Notes under the pieces: model-generated
Told to the model about the DNA's origin: nothing
Databases searched by the model: none
The model's input: only the letters and a program-made list of their open reading frames with translations
In this document: positions 1 to 7,199 of the stretch, one piece after another
Numbering within the stretch: position 1 is the stretch's first letter
Layout: each line of letters begins with the position of its first letter
NCBI GenBank assembly: GCA_005223375.1
Contig: RXOD01005939.1
Coordinates: 1-11,891, forward strand
Direction of reading: 5' to 3'
DNA: 11,891 nucleotides
From: Amoebophrya sp. AT5.2
Taxonomy: Eukaryota; Sar; Dinophyceae; Syndiniales; Amoebophryaceae
Position numbers and translations under genes: made by a program

Positions 1-81
1 GGCCTTTAACACCATCTAACTGAATAAAAGCCATCGCCCCAAGCTGTAATAATTTGGAAGATAGCAGGTGTATTGGAAATG

Positions 82-112
82 ATAGGATCGAAGAGAAAGT
101 AATAGGATCGAA
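82..112. repeat. Short direct repeat in the retroelement 3' flank
   Basis: ATAGGATCGAA occurs at 82-92 and again at 102-112, with a period of 20 bases. It lies downstream of the ORF2 stop, in the presumed 3' untranslated part of the retroelement. No function is evident. The rest of 1-154 shows no gene. Confidence 0.6.
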
Positions 113-154
113 TGGATTGAGGAAGATCAGAAGTTAAAGGAAGTCGTAAAAGGA

Positions 155-1015
155 TCAAGGAATTAAGGTATTGGGATCTTCATCTTCTAGCCAGACCCGT
201 GGCGGCTTCAACATAAGTAGGTACACCTTGTTGATCAGTAGCGAGATGCGTTCAACAAAATCTTTGTCATGTAAGTTCCATTTCTTGAGTTTATGTCTAT
301 CAATAATAGTACACAAGGCCTTGCCAATAAAATCAGTATGATAAGTATTATTGTCGATAAAGTATCCAACCATCTCGATAATGTCAAAAATAAAAAATGA
401 GATAAAATAGTTAAGTATATAAAGCCTAATAGTAGCACTTTTAAAATGATCGCTATGGCTTGTTCGAGGAATGCAAGAATTCTCATGAGTAAACTTATGA
501 AGGAGAAACATAAATGCACGTCTTTTATCATAAATTTTATTGTAAGTATGTTCCCCAATAATAGCTAGGCTAAGGTCTAAAAAGTCATGTTCTAAAGTAC
601 CACTAATAGGCGTAGTAAGTTCGACAGTAAAACTAGATGGATAAATTAACCTAGGATCAATATAAAATTTCATTAATAAGTCGTCCAGATAACGAATAAA
701 TCCTTCAAACGATAAATGCTTGTTTTTAAGTTGGAACTGAATTTCAAAGTAAGAAAGAAATAAGCAGGTGAACACGGGGCTACATGATAAACCTTGAGGC
801 ACCCCTAGCATTTGTAGAAAAATTTCACTATGTACGTCTACAAAATTATTACGAATTGTAAGTCGGAGGAGCCGTTTAAGGTCCTCTAGTGTAAGGATTT
901 CATCATTCTTACCTACTTTTGAAGGAAGTACAAATCTGCACACACGCTGGACATTTCCTTTGACCACTCGCCAAGTGTATACTAAGACTTGGCCGCGCCG
1001 CTGACTAAAGGCGAG
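155..1015 (-). CDS. Retroelement ORF2: C-terminal half of reverse transcriptase, +1 frame relative to ORF1
   Basis: This frame opens right after an in-frame TGA ending at 1016, overlaps the last codons of ORF1 by 11 bases and ends at TGA (157-155). It encodes the palm completion and thumb of an RT. Counting from the GTG at 967, motif 4 is GVPQGL (55-60), motif 5 is IRYLDDLL (91-98) with the catalytic Asp pair 95-96, and motif 6/7 is FLDLSLAI (129-136). A PLE-like thumb follows, with SCIP and R181. The only ATG before residue 60 is codon 53, inside motif 4, so independent ATG initiation would give a broken enzyme. The sequence must be joined to ORF1 to supply motifs 1-3. The join could be by ribosomal +1 shift or splicing; alternatively the element is inactivated by one indel. 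Composition is AT-rich compared with the end of ORF1. Confidence 0.88.
   Translation of the reverse strand, partial: LAFSQRRGQVLVYTWRVVKGNVQRVCRFVLPSKVGKNDEILTLEDLKRLLRLTIRNNFVDVHSEIFLQMLGVPQGLSCSPVFTCLFLSYFEIQFQLKNKHLSFEGFIRYLDDLLMKFYIDPRLIYPSSFTVELTTPISGTLEHDFLDLSLAIIGEHTYNKIYDKRRAFMFLLHKFTHENSCIPRTSHSDHFKSATIRLYILNYFISFFIFDIIEMVGYFIDNNTYHTDFIGKALCTIIDRHKLKKWNLHDKDFVERISLLINKVYLLMLKPPRVWLEDEDPNTLIP
970..993 (-). promoter_or_regulatory. Stem-loop just 3' of the ORF1 stop
   Basis: GCCAAGT and ACTTGGC form a perfect 7-bp stem around a 10-base loop in the mRNA sense. The stem starts 11 bases after the TAG, with a GC-rich spacer. Its place suits a frameshift stimulator, although a chance 7-bp stem cannot be excluded. 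Confidence 0.4.
1004..1010 (-). promoter_or_regulatory. Candidate +1 ribosomal frameshift site (CTT TAG T)
   Basis: On the minus strand ORF1 ends CTT-TAG-T. A Leu tRNA on CTT can re-pair with TTT one base on, after which AGT is read in the ORF2 frame. A shift-prone CUU codon before a stop is the arrangement of the bacterial RF2 shift site (CUU-UGA), and CUU also heads the yeast Ty1 +1 site. The overlap of the two frames is only 11 bases and this pair lies in it. Function is inferred. Confidence 0.45.
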
Positions 1016-4000
1016 TCAGTTCAGCACATCTACACAGGACGGCAATAAGAAGGGAGTGCTGTACGTTATCGTACATTGCCGCAAAGTCGAAGCCGACAAA
1101 ACGGGAAAAATGGGCTAGACGAATACGGGAGAGCGCCTCTGCACTATTGCCAACCCTCCACGTTTTCCCATACCAAGCCGTGGCTTCTAAGGTAGAGTAT
1201 ATTTCCTTGAAGGCGCAATCTAAAACGGTCGCCGGAAATCCTAAGACGGTCAGAATAGTTGCGGCAGTCACATTACGTAGGGCAATCAGCGGGGCCTTAT
1301 GCGCCTTGGGAGGGCGGTAAAAAGTAGATAGAAAATCTCCCATCCGGGAACTAATCCACAACGGAAACAAGCTTTTAAGCCATAAGATCAAGCTTTCCTT
1401 GGGCTTTTCTTTATAGCAATGGAAAATAGAGGCCTGTTTTTGTTCATTTTCATTAAGTTGCCACACTGCATCGGCATGCTCAAAACTAGGTGAAGATGGT
1501 ACATCAGCTATACCAGCTGGAAGAGCTAGTCCACCCTCAATAGAAACAGGCTTATGTTCGATAGTCACTCGCTCGCTCTCAGCATCATAAAACTCTTCAA
1601 GCGGGCGCGTAGTCTCAGCAAAAACTAGGCCCTCATCTTTCTTTTTAGTACGAAGAATGACATCAGCTTCTTTTTGCATAAGTATGCGTTTGTATTTATA
1701 GGTGATATGGCGAGCAGAATAATTTTCATTCAAATAATAAGCACAGCTTGGGGGTGCGAAGGCATTACAATTATCTTCCTTATTATTATTGCCCATCAGT
1801 CTACCACCAATTCCACTCAGCGTGAAATCACTTTCCTTCACCGGTCCATCGGTACGGAGGACGTCTTGGCTAAGTTCTGCTTGAAGGCTAAGTTTAGCGT
1901 CCCACTCATCAAGAAAAGAATTCGCACGTCGCTCGAGGCGGTCCATCTCCTCCTCGTCTTCTTGAAGTAGTTTTTCCAAGTCAGGTCCGGTTTCACGTTC
2001 TTCATCTCCACTCAACTTCGCAAACGACGGCGGCAGCTCGCCCCTTTGTCTCGCTCTTTGACGGCTCTGCTTTCGTTCTTGTTTTGCCGTGGGTGGTAGT
2101 GCTTTAGGCTCTCCACGTCGTCTCGGTTCACTTTGTCCTGATAGATGCTCTGGTCCTCGTTGTTGATTACCCGAGTCCAACTTCACCTGCGCATGCTTGT
2201 CCCCGGGCATGGTAAAGTTTTCTTCCGCCAAGAACGCATCCAAGTCTTCATTGTGGTAGTCCGGCAGATCTGACCACGTATCCGACCAAAATTCGCACTC
2301 ATCATCAGCTTCATCCAGGTCGTAGAAAACATCCGGGTCTTCTTCTATTTTATATGCTTTCTGCCCTAGTCTTCTACGGCAGATTTCATCAGCCGTATCA
2401 TCGTCAAGCAACTGGTCCAAGCATGTATATTTAATCTTATCTTTTTCGGACGTATTATATCTTGTGTTATGCCACCAGGCAAAGTATTGATAGGCTAGGC
2501 GATCGTCCTCGATAATTTGAATTATCGAGTTCGCGAACACATGCTTGGGGGAAAGAAACGGGACCTCAAGGAATTTACACTTGGGAATGACAGGAGGGGG
2601 AAGCTTTTGTTTAACAAAAACAAAGTCAGCCTCTTTGCCTTTGCGTTCAGCATGATGGCCGAGCATGTTAATCATCAACGACTGACCATCCCGGGGAGTT
2701 TGGATAACATGAGTGTCAGACTTGCTAGGAGGGACCGGCTGCATACGTGAAGCTACAGGCACCACGCTTGACGAAAGGTTGAGATGAGCACGACGGCGTG
2801 TAAAACGTTCCACTAGACCAAGAGAAAGAAGGAAGCTACTACCGGAAAGGCCTTTCTTCCGTAGGAACTCTGCGTTACAAATATGGCGCCCGCCACGGCG
2901 CGAGAAGGCTACTACAGTAATAGGCACCCGATTAGTATCAATGAAGAGCGGGTGTCCAATGTGTATCCCAGCTATTTTTCGCACGAAAGCATGCCTGGAC
3001 TTTGAAACAAAATCAGTTCGTGCTTTTTTCTTTTTCCGTTCAAGTGCGCCAACTCTCATGCACTTTTTTATTGTTGCTAGTCGTCGACGTTGGTCAGCGA
3101 TAGATAGTTTCTTATTCTTGGAGGATTGATCGGCTGGAGAAGAAGCCGTCTTAGTATCGCGGGACTGACTAGTATCAGTCACCGGCGGGAGTGGCTGGGA
3201 ATCAGGAGGGGGTGCATAGGGAGTAGGGTCATGAAAACTACGTTCATGCGGTTCAGGTAGCGAGTTCTTGTATCTAATAAACGCCGTGCGCTTCGCAGCG
3301 CTATACATATTCTGCGCATAAGTCCGAGGCGCGCCAGCTTTGGCAGCAACTGGATTATCAGGAGGAAACATCGCAGGGCTGGTAGGATCAGGGTAGGTAA
3401 AAGAGCTCTGGGAGGAGAGGGTATCATAGAACAGGTTTTCCGCGTTAGGATGCGAGAGGAGGAGTGACTCAACGCTCCCCTGAGGCATGGCCCTAACATG
3501 GGCAGGCCGTACAGGCACCGGCACCAATGGATGACGAGGAGCATGTGCATTACCGAGTCGCCAACTAGAACTGCTCGCTGCGCCAGTGGAGTTCTCGACA
3601 ATCTTCAGTGTCCCTCCACTCGTTGAAGAATGTGGCCTCGAGTCATTCTTTCGCACAGGTACAGCTTGTTCGTCTGCTGCTGCACTCGTCTGATTATTCC
3701 GTGCCCGTGCTTCATCGGCTACAGCTGCATCGCGTTGCTCATCTTGCGCCTCGTTTTCTGGGAGTCCAATTTTGAGAAGTTCCAGTTGTTGTTCACGTGA
3801 TCTGTCTCCATCCCAGTCGTATTTAATGTGGGAGTCGTCCGGCCACTCCGACATCAGCTCTTTCATGGCCTCGTCCAAAGGTTCAGCAAAGTTGGACTGA
3901 GCATCTATGCTCATCGCTGGCGCGGCGTCATCTGCTTCAGCTTTGGTTTTATCTAAGGCCTCCTTAGCTAGGCGTTTCTGTTTTTCCTTTTGAGCCTTAA

Positions 4001-6836
4001 TATAATTATGTACGTCGTTGAAGCGGACTAAGCCGAGTGCGTCCTCACTCAAAGTGCGATGAAAAGGGATGCATTCCAAAGTAAAATTACTGCATTTGTC
4101 AGTGGGGAGTAAATAAAAGTTCTGACTAAGAACCTCCCGCACGTGAACGAGCGCCGGACTCTCGGCCACGTCGTTACTAGTACGTTCACACACTAACTCC
4201 GGATCAGTAGAAGCGAGGAAACCGCCTTGTTTCAAATGTTCACTCAAGGGATGCCAGATCATGTCCATCTGGTGGGCCTTCACCCTAGAAAGGAGAGCAT
4301 GCAAACTCCACTGTTCCGTGAAGCGAAAACCTTTCCTAAAGTAGGCTGGACAACTTAATATGGCACGACGATGCTCCGGAGCGCAAAAGAGGGCTACAGC
4401 CTCAGGGCTACATGGAAACGATAAGTGGCCTAACTTAAACCACGTATCGGGTAGCACGCCGCGGTAGAACTTGCATTTGCATGTAAGTTGTAGTGGGTTC
4501 TTGCAGCGGCGATGGTTAAGACTAGCATAATTTGTCGTCTTCGTAGGGCAGTTAAGCTGCCAACAAATCATAAATTTGCCGCCGATTTCGTGATCATCCC
4601 GAAAAAACTTCTGCAGAGCCAAATGGTCGATAAACTGCGAATGGTATCTCAGGATCAGCAGCTGTCGGCCGTCCAGTTTCATCTTCTTCACTTCGGAACG
4701 TTCGTAGGCTTCATAATTCAGGCCTCGATTGGCTTTTTCCAGCAGTAGTTGGCTAATGTAGTTGGACGTGGTGGCTGTAAGTGTGGTAGAGGCCGCAAGC
4801 GCGCAAATAATATCCTGAGTCAAGCCTTTCGGGATATATAAGTGCGTAATCCTTGCCATTGCCATCCAAGAGCCAAGCCTAAAATTACCCCACTGCTCGG
4901 GCAAACCCAAAGAAAGAGCGTCAACAGTTTCTAGGGTATCTAGGACTTCAAAGAGGGAAATATAAGTCTGGGCAGTCCACTTAGCCAGCGGAGGAAATTT
5001 CCTAATCAAGGTGCGTAGACCAGGATCAAAGCCACGCCAAGAAGCATTAGAAACAATGCAACGTTTACCACGAGAAGTTTCAACGATAGAAGTGAAGGAG
5101 CCGGAGCGAAAAGAAAGAGAGGCTTTAGCTAAGGCGGACGGAGTAGGAGCGTGTTGGGACGAAGAGAGGCCCAAGGGGAAAGAAGAAGAAAGAGAATTTC
5201 GGGACGACTCCACGGGCCCAGAAGAAACCGCCATCTGAGAAGAGGGGAAGCCTTGCGAATCCAGGGGCAAGGCATCGGGGGAGGGCGCTTTGGCGCGATC
5301 ACGATGTGCCTTCTTCTTTGCTTGCTTTGCAGCTCGAAAGCTCTCAAACAAGGAGAGAGGGTTGCACAAGGGTCGCCCTAGCACGCGCAGTGAAGCCAGA
5401 AGAGTGCCATCCATGCTAGCTGCATTCCTTTCTTTTAAAGTCACCGGGCAAAGAAATTTAGAGTTGGCGCCGTATGGTGTCAACGTTCTAAAATGGAGCA
5501 TGAACATGGTCTCCAACCACCTGATAACTTCATGCCCTTTCACTACCTGCTTCGCCAATTCAGGATGTAGAATAAATAGTAAACGCCACTGGGACGTATG
5601 TCCCGGTTTATCAAATTTATAGTGATTATATAAAGGACCGTCATGGTCATTTTCTACAGCCTGCACAGCAGTGAGATTATAATCGTGAGTACTGAAACGA
5701 TTCGTTTTCGACTTCGTTTCGCCAATATATTTATATCCACAACTGCACACACACATGTAAATCTTAGCCAGATGGCTCTGCGGTTGGCCTACTCGTTTTT
5801 TCGAGGCTGCTTGAGAGCATGAGGCGGCGCGATGGGAGAAAGTGGGTCGACAAATGAAGCCTCGATCATCAACAGGAAATTCTAGGGCGAGAGGAGTTCT
5901 ACAGAGTTTACAATCCAGGTACGAGCAAGGCAAGAGGGCAGAGCGATGCGAAAACTTTTTTGCTACACTCGAGAGGGGGATGCCTGGGTTAGGCAAAGGA
6001 GCCGGAGAAGGAGTATCAGAGGCGGAAGAGGACGACTGGAGAACCGTGGGAACCTCTTCACAAATGAAAACATTTGGAGGTTCAAAGAGAAATTTCCGCG
6101 GGCCTGGTAGGGGCTCAGGAGTATCTTGCTTGTAAGACAAAGTGGGTGTAGGAAGTGGATTAACTCTTTCAAAATCGTTAGAACTACCGCCTTTGTTATG
6201 TTCTTTTGGTTCTGGTGTGCAACCCGTAGGTACGTCCCGTCTCCGTTTCCCAACACAAGCAGCTAATCCATCCTCGATTCCCTCCGGTTCTTCTTGGATT
6301 GTAGGTAGCGAGTTTGGGTCATCTTGAGCTTGTCGATGGTTTGCTGTCGGGGCATCTGCAACTAGCTTGAAGCTTGGTCTTGAAGAGGAAGAACTTGCCT
6401 GCTCCTCCCATCGGTATGTTGTTCTACGCGAAGGCCTCGATGGCGGCGCCGCACATGCGAAAGCATTAGGATCAGTTCGGTCGGGGTTTTCAACTGGTCC
6501 TGCATCGTGAACAAGAATTGAAGGTGCCTGCACCATCATCGTGTCGACGTATTCTGGCTGCAGGCTCGGCTCGCTATCATCTTTGGTCAATGCCCCTGTC
6601 TGTTCGCTCTCGTGATCAAGTGCGATTTTCAAGAAAATATTAGTTAATATGTAGAATTTCATGTTCAACGACAAATCTCGATTACAGATGTCCCGAATAG
6701 AATAAGAGGACTCAGGTAGGTGACGCAGGGTTGCAGGTAGGTCTACCCGGGAGGAGGTATGGTATTCCAAGAGGGCACTGTGCTTGTTACAAGCAAACAG
6801 GCGCTGGGCTAGGGGGTGGGCAACGGGGTCCGTCAT
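1005..6836 (-). CDS. Retroelement ORF1: GIY-YIG endonuclease plus N-terminal half of reverse transcriptase
   Basis: The frame runs 1943 codons from the ATG at 6836 (CCCAAG before it, A at -3) to TAG at 1007-1005. It is open back to about 6893, but without an earlier ATG. Residues 1-300 are mostly low complexity (Ser, Pro, acidic). Residues 304-341 form a Cys/His-rich linker. A GIY-YIG nuclease follows at about 359-465, with IY at 359-360, YIG at 370-372, Arg380, His384 and the candidate catalytic Glu442. Residues 590-950 look globular and contain a Cys/His cluster (758-788) and a PTDK motif (911-914). Residues 950-1830 are mainly charged or Pro/Ser-rich with basic clusters such as ERKKKKAR (1266-1273). 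The end carries RT motifs PPKAHK (1842-1847) and FDFAAMYDN, with Asp1917 as the likely first catalytic Asp. The frame ends inside the RT domain, whose remainder lies downstream in the +1 frame. At about 2,200 residues combined, the product is much longer than typical PLE proteins. Confidence 0.9.
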   Translation of the reverse strand: MTDPVAHPLAQRLFACNKHSALLEYHTSSRVDLPATLRHLPESSYSIRDICNRDLSLNMKFYILTNIFLKIALDHESEQTGALTKDDSEPSLQPEYVDTMMVQAPSILVHDAGPVENPDRTDPNAFACAAPPSRPSRRTTYRWEEQASSSSSRPSFKLVADAPTANHRQAQDDPNSLPTIQEEPEGIEDGLAACVGKRRRDVPTGCTPEPKEHNKGGSSNDFERVNPLPTPTLSYKQDTPEPLPGPRKFLFEPPNVFICEEVPTVLQSSSSASDTPSPAPLPNPGIPLSSVAKKFSHRSALLPCSYLDCKLCRTPLALEFPVDDRGFICRPTFSHRAASCSQAASKKRVGQPQSHLAKIYMCVCSCGYKYIGETKSKTNRFSTHDYNLTAVQAVENDHDGPLYNHYKFDKPGHTSQWRLLFILHPELAKQVVKGHEVIRWLETMFMLHFRTLTPYGANSKFLCPVTLKERNAASMDGTLLASLRVLGRPLCNPLSLFESFRAAKQAKKKAHRDRAKAPSPDALPLDSQGFPSSQMAVSSGPVESSRNSLSSSFPLGLSSSQHAPTPSALAKASLSFRSGSFTSIVETSRGKRCIVSNASWRGFDPGLRTLIRKFPPLAKWTAQTYISLFEVLDTLETVDALSLGLPEQWGNFRLGSWMAMARITHLYIPKGLTQDIICALAASTTLTATTSNYISQLLLEKANRGLNYEAYERSEVKKMKLDGRQLLILRYHSQFIDHLALQKFFRDDHEIGGKFMICWQLNCPTKTTNYASLNHRRCKNPLQLTCKCKFYRGVLPDTWFKLGHLSFPCSPEAVALFCAPEHRRAILSCPAYFRKGFRFTEQWSLHALLSRVKAHQMDMIWHPLSEHLKQGGFLASTDPELVCERTSNDVAESPALVHVREVLSQNFYLLPTDKCSNFTLECIPFHRTLSEDALGLVRFNDVHNYIKAQKEKQKRLAKEALDKTKAEADDAAPAMSIDAQSNFAEPLDEAMKELMSEWPDDSHIKYDWDGDRSREQQLELLKIGLPENEAQDEQRDAAVADEARARNNQTSAAADEQAVPVRKNDSRPHSSTSGGTLKIVENSTGAASSSSWRLGNAHAPRHPLVPVPVRPAHVRAMPQGSVESLLLSHPNAENLFYDTLSSQSSFTYPDPTSPAMFPPDNPVAAKAGAPRTYAQNMYSAAKRTAFIRYKNSLPEPHERSFHDPTPYAPPPDSQPLPPVTDTSQSRDTKTASSPADQSSKNKKLSIADQRRRLATIKKCMRVGALERKKKKARTDFVSKSRHAFVRKIAGIHIGHPLFIDTNRVPITVVAFSRRGGRHICNAEFLRKKGLSGSSFLLSLGLVERFTRRRAHLNLSSSVVPVASRMQPVPPSKSDTHVIQTPRDGQSLMINMLGHHAERKGKEADFVFVKQKLPPPVIPKCKFLEVPFLSPKHVFANSIIQIIEDDRLAYQYFAWWHNTRYNTSEKDKIKYTCLDQLLDDDTADEICRRRLGQKAYKIEEDPDVFYDLDEADDECEFWSDTWSDLPDYHNEDLDAFLAEENFTMPGDKHAQVKLDSGNQQRGPEHLSGQSEPRRRGEPKALPPTAKQERKQSRQRARQRGELPPSFAKLSGDEERETGPDLEKLLQEDEEEMDRLERRANSFLDEWDAKLSLQAELSQDVLRTDGPVKESDFTLSGIGGRLMGNNNKEDNCNAFAPPSCAYYLNENYSARHITYKYKRILMQKEADVILRTKKKDEGLVFAETTRPLEEFYDAESERVTIEHKPVSIEGGLALPAGIADVPSSPSFEHADAVWQLNENEQKQASIFHCYKEKPKESLILWLKSLFPLWISSRMGDFLSTFYRPPKAHKAPLIALRNVTAATILTVLGFPATVLDCAFKEIYSTLEATAWYGKTWRVGNSAEALSRIRLAHFSRFVGFDFAAMYDNVQHSLLIAVLCRCAELTRL
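4047..4124 (-). other. Possible early RT (fingers) motif with PTDK, ORF1 residues 905-930
   Basis: The segment NFYLLPTDKCSNFTLECIPF resembles the ADKGG-type stretch with following hydrophobic strand that opens the RT of many PLEs. If it is that motif, it lies about 925 residues before PPKAHK instead of the usual distance of roughly 100. The match is short, so this is tentative. Confidence 0.4.
4473..4565 (-). other. Cys/His cluster, possible zinc-binding site (ORF1 residues 758-788)
   Basis: Cys758, Cys763, His775, Cys778, Cys786 and Cys788 lie within 31 residues in an otherwise globular, aromatic-rich part of ORF1. The spacing does not match a named zinc-finger class that I know. Nucleic-acid or metal binding is an inference only. 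Confidence 0.4.
5442..5927 (-). other. GIY-YIG endonuclease domain with Cys-rich linker (ORF1 residues 304-465)
   Basis: Cys304, Cys309, Cys312, Cys329, His335 and Cys341 precede a KIYMCVCSCGYKYIGET segment, then Arg380, His384 and, 62 residues after the Arg, Glu442 in a WLETMF helix. The order of Cys linker, IY with CxCxC, YIGET, R...H and then Glu is the usual layout of PLE GIY-YIG nucleases, which nick target DNA to prime reverse transcription. The core residues appear present, so the nuclease could be active. The linker cysteines probably bind zinc (inference). Confidence 0.85.
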
Positions 6837-6893
6837 CTTGGGTCCTGTCAAAACTTGGGGTGAAGAGCAAAAGCTTAGTAGGCCCTCAGGGTC

Positions 6894-7199
6894 TTATAGA
6901 AGAAGGAGACAGTACAAACCAGTCAAACCCAAACTCACAACTCCTACAACTCAGCCCATGTACAAAAAAAGTTGACCTTCGTAGGGAGAAGAAAAAAACA
7001 GGTCAGAGGCAACCGCTTAACAAGAAAAAAGGACACAATAGTAAATATAGCCTCAGTAGGTAGGCTAGGTCGAGGGCCAAGCCCAGTAAAAATAAGCCCA
7101 TAGCACAAGCCCTGAGTGAAAAGCAAGCTCATAGTCCAAAAGAAGATCCATTAGTAGTACAAAAATATAAAATTTTAATACAAATCAATAATAATGAAA
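6894..7199. other. Intergenic region: 3' flank of the right-hand gene and 5' flank of the retroelement
   Basis: About 300 bases contain no convincing gene. Both neighbours are transcribed to the left, so this stretch must hold the transcript end of the 1392-codon gene and the start of the retroelement. The part next to the gene (7150-7199) is AT-rich; no AATAAA is visible in the minus sense. I see no long repeat shared with 1-154 that would mark retroelement ends. Confidence 0.5.

Larger units (their letters stand above)
428..1325 (-). other. Reverse transcriptase domain spanning both frames
   Basis: The motifs occur in normal RT order across the ORF1/ORF2 junction: FYRPPKAHKAPL, FVGFDFAAMYDNV (first Asp), then after the frame change EIFLQMLGVPQGLSCSP, IRYLDDLLMKF (Asp pair) and HDFLDLSLAI. 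About 90 residues separate the first Asp motif from GVPQG when the frames are joined, which is a plausible spacing, so little or nothing is missing at the junction. PKAHK points to PLEs, whereas GVPQG is closer to TERT, LINE and group II intron forms than to the AMG form common in classical PLEs. Confidence 0.85.
155..6836 (-). mobile_element. Penelope-like retroelement with N-terminal GIY-YIG endonuclease and C-terminal reverse transcriptase
   Basis: Two consecutive minus-strand frames together encode a GIY-YIG nuclease and a complete set of RT motifs, which defines a retroelement. The PKAHK-type motif before the first catalytic Asp and the Cys-rich linker in front of the nuclease are typical of Penelope-like elements. 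There is no integrase, protease, RNase H or LINE-type AP endonuclease that I can recognise. In classical PLEs the nuclease follows the RT; here it precedes it, as described for permuted PLEs of algae, protists and animals. The limits given are only coding limits. I found no long terminal or inverted repeats, target-site duplication, poly(A) tail or hammerhead ribozyme within the window, so the true ends are unknown. Long open frames suggest a young or still constrained copy. Confidence 0.8.

Noticed and set aside
23..28. AATAAA on the plus strand
   Set aside because: It is in the wrong sense for the retroelement, and no plus-strand gene ends nearby in the window.
1..154. Possible long terminal repeat or pseudo-LTR of the retroelement
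   Set aside because: By eye I find no long match between this flank and 6837-7199, so repeats cannot be claimed.
1005..1007. Simple readthrough of the ORF1 TAG (or a reassigned TAG codon)
   Set aside because: The ORF1 frame beyond TAG reaches a TAA after about 30 codons and does not encode RT motifs, so readthrough would not yield the enzyme.
3179..3601. 140-codon minus-strand frame inside ORF1
   Set aside because: It overlaps ORF1 in another frame, in a low-complexity part, with no domain or start context of its own.
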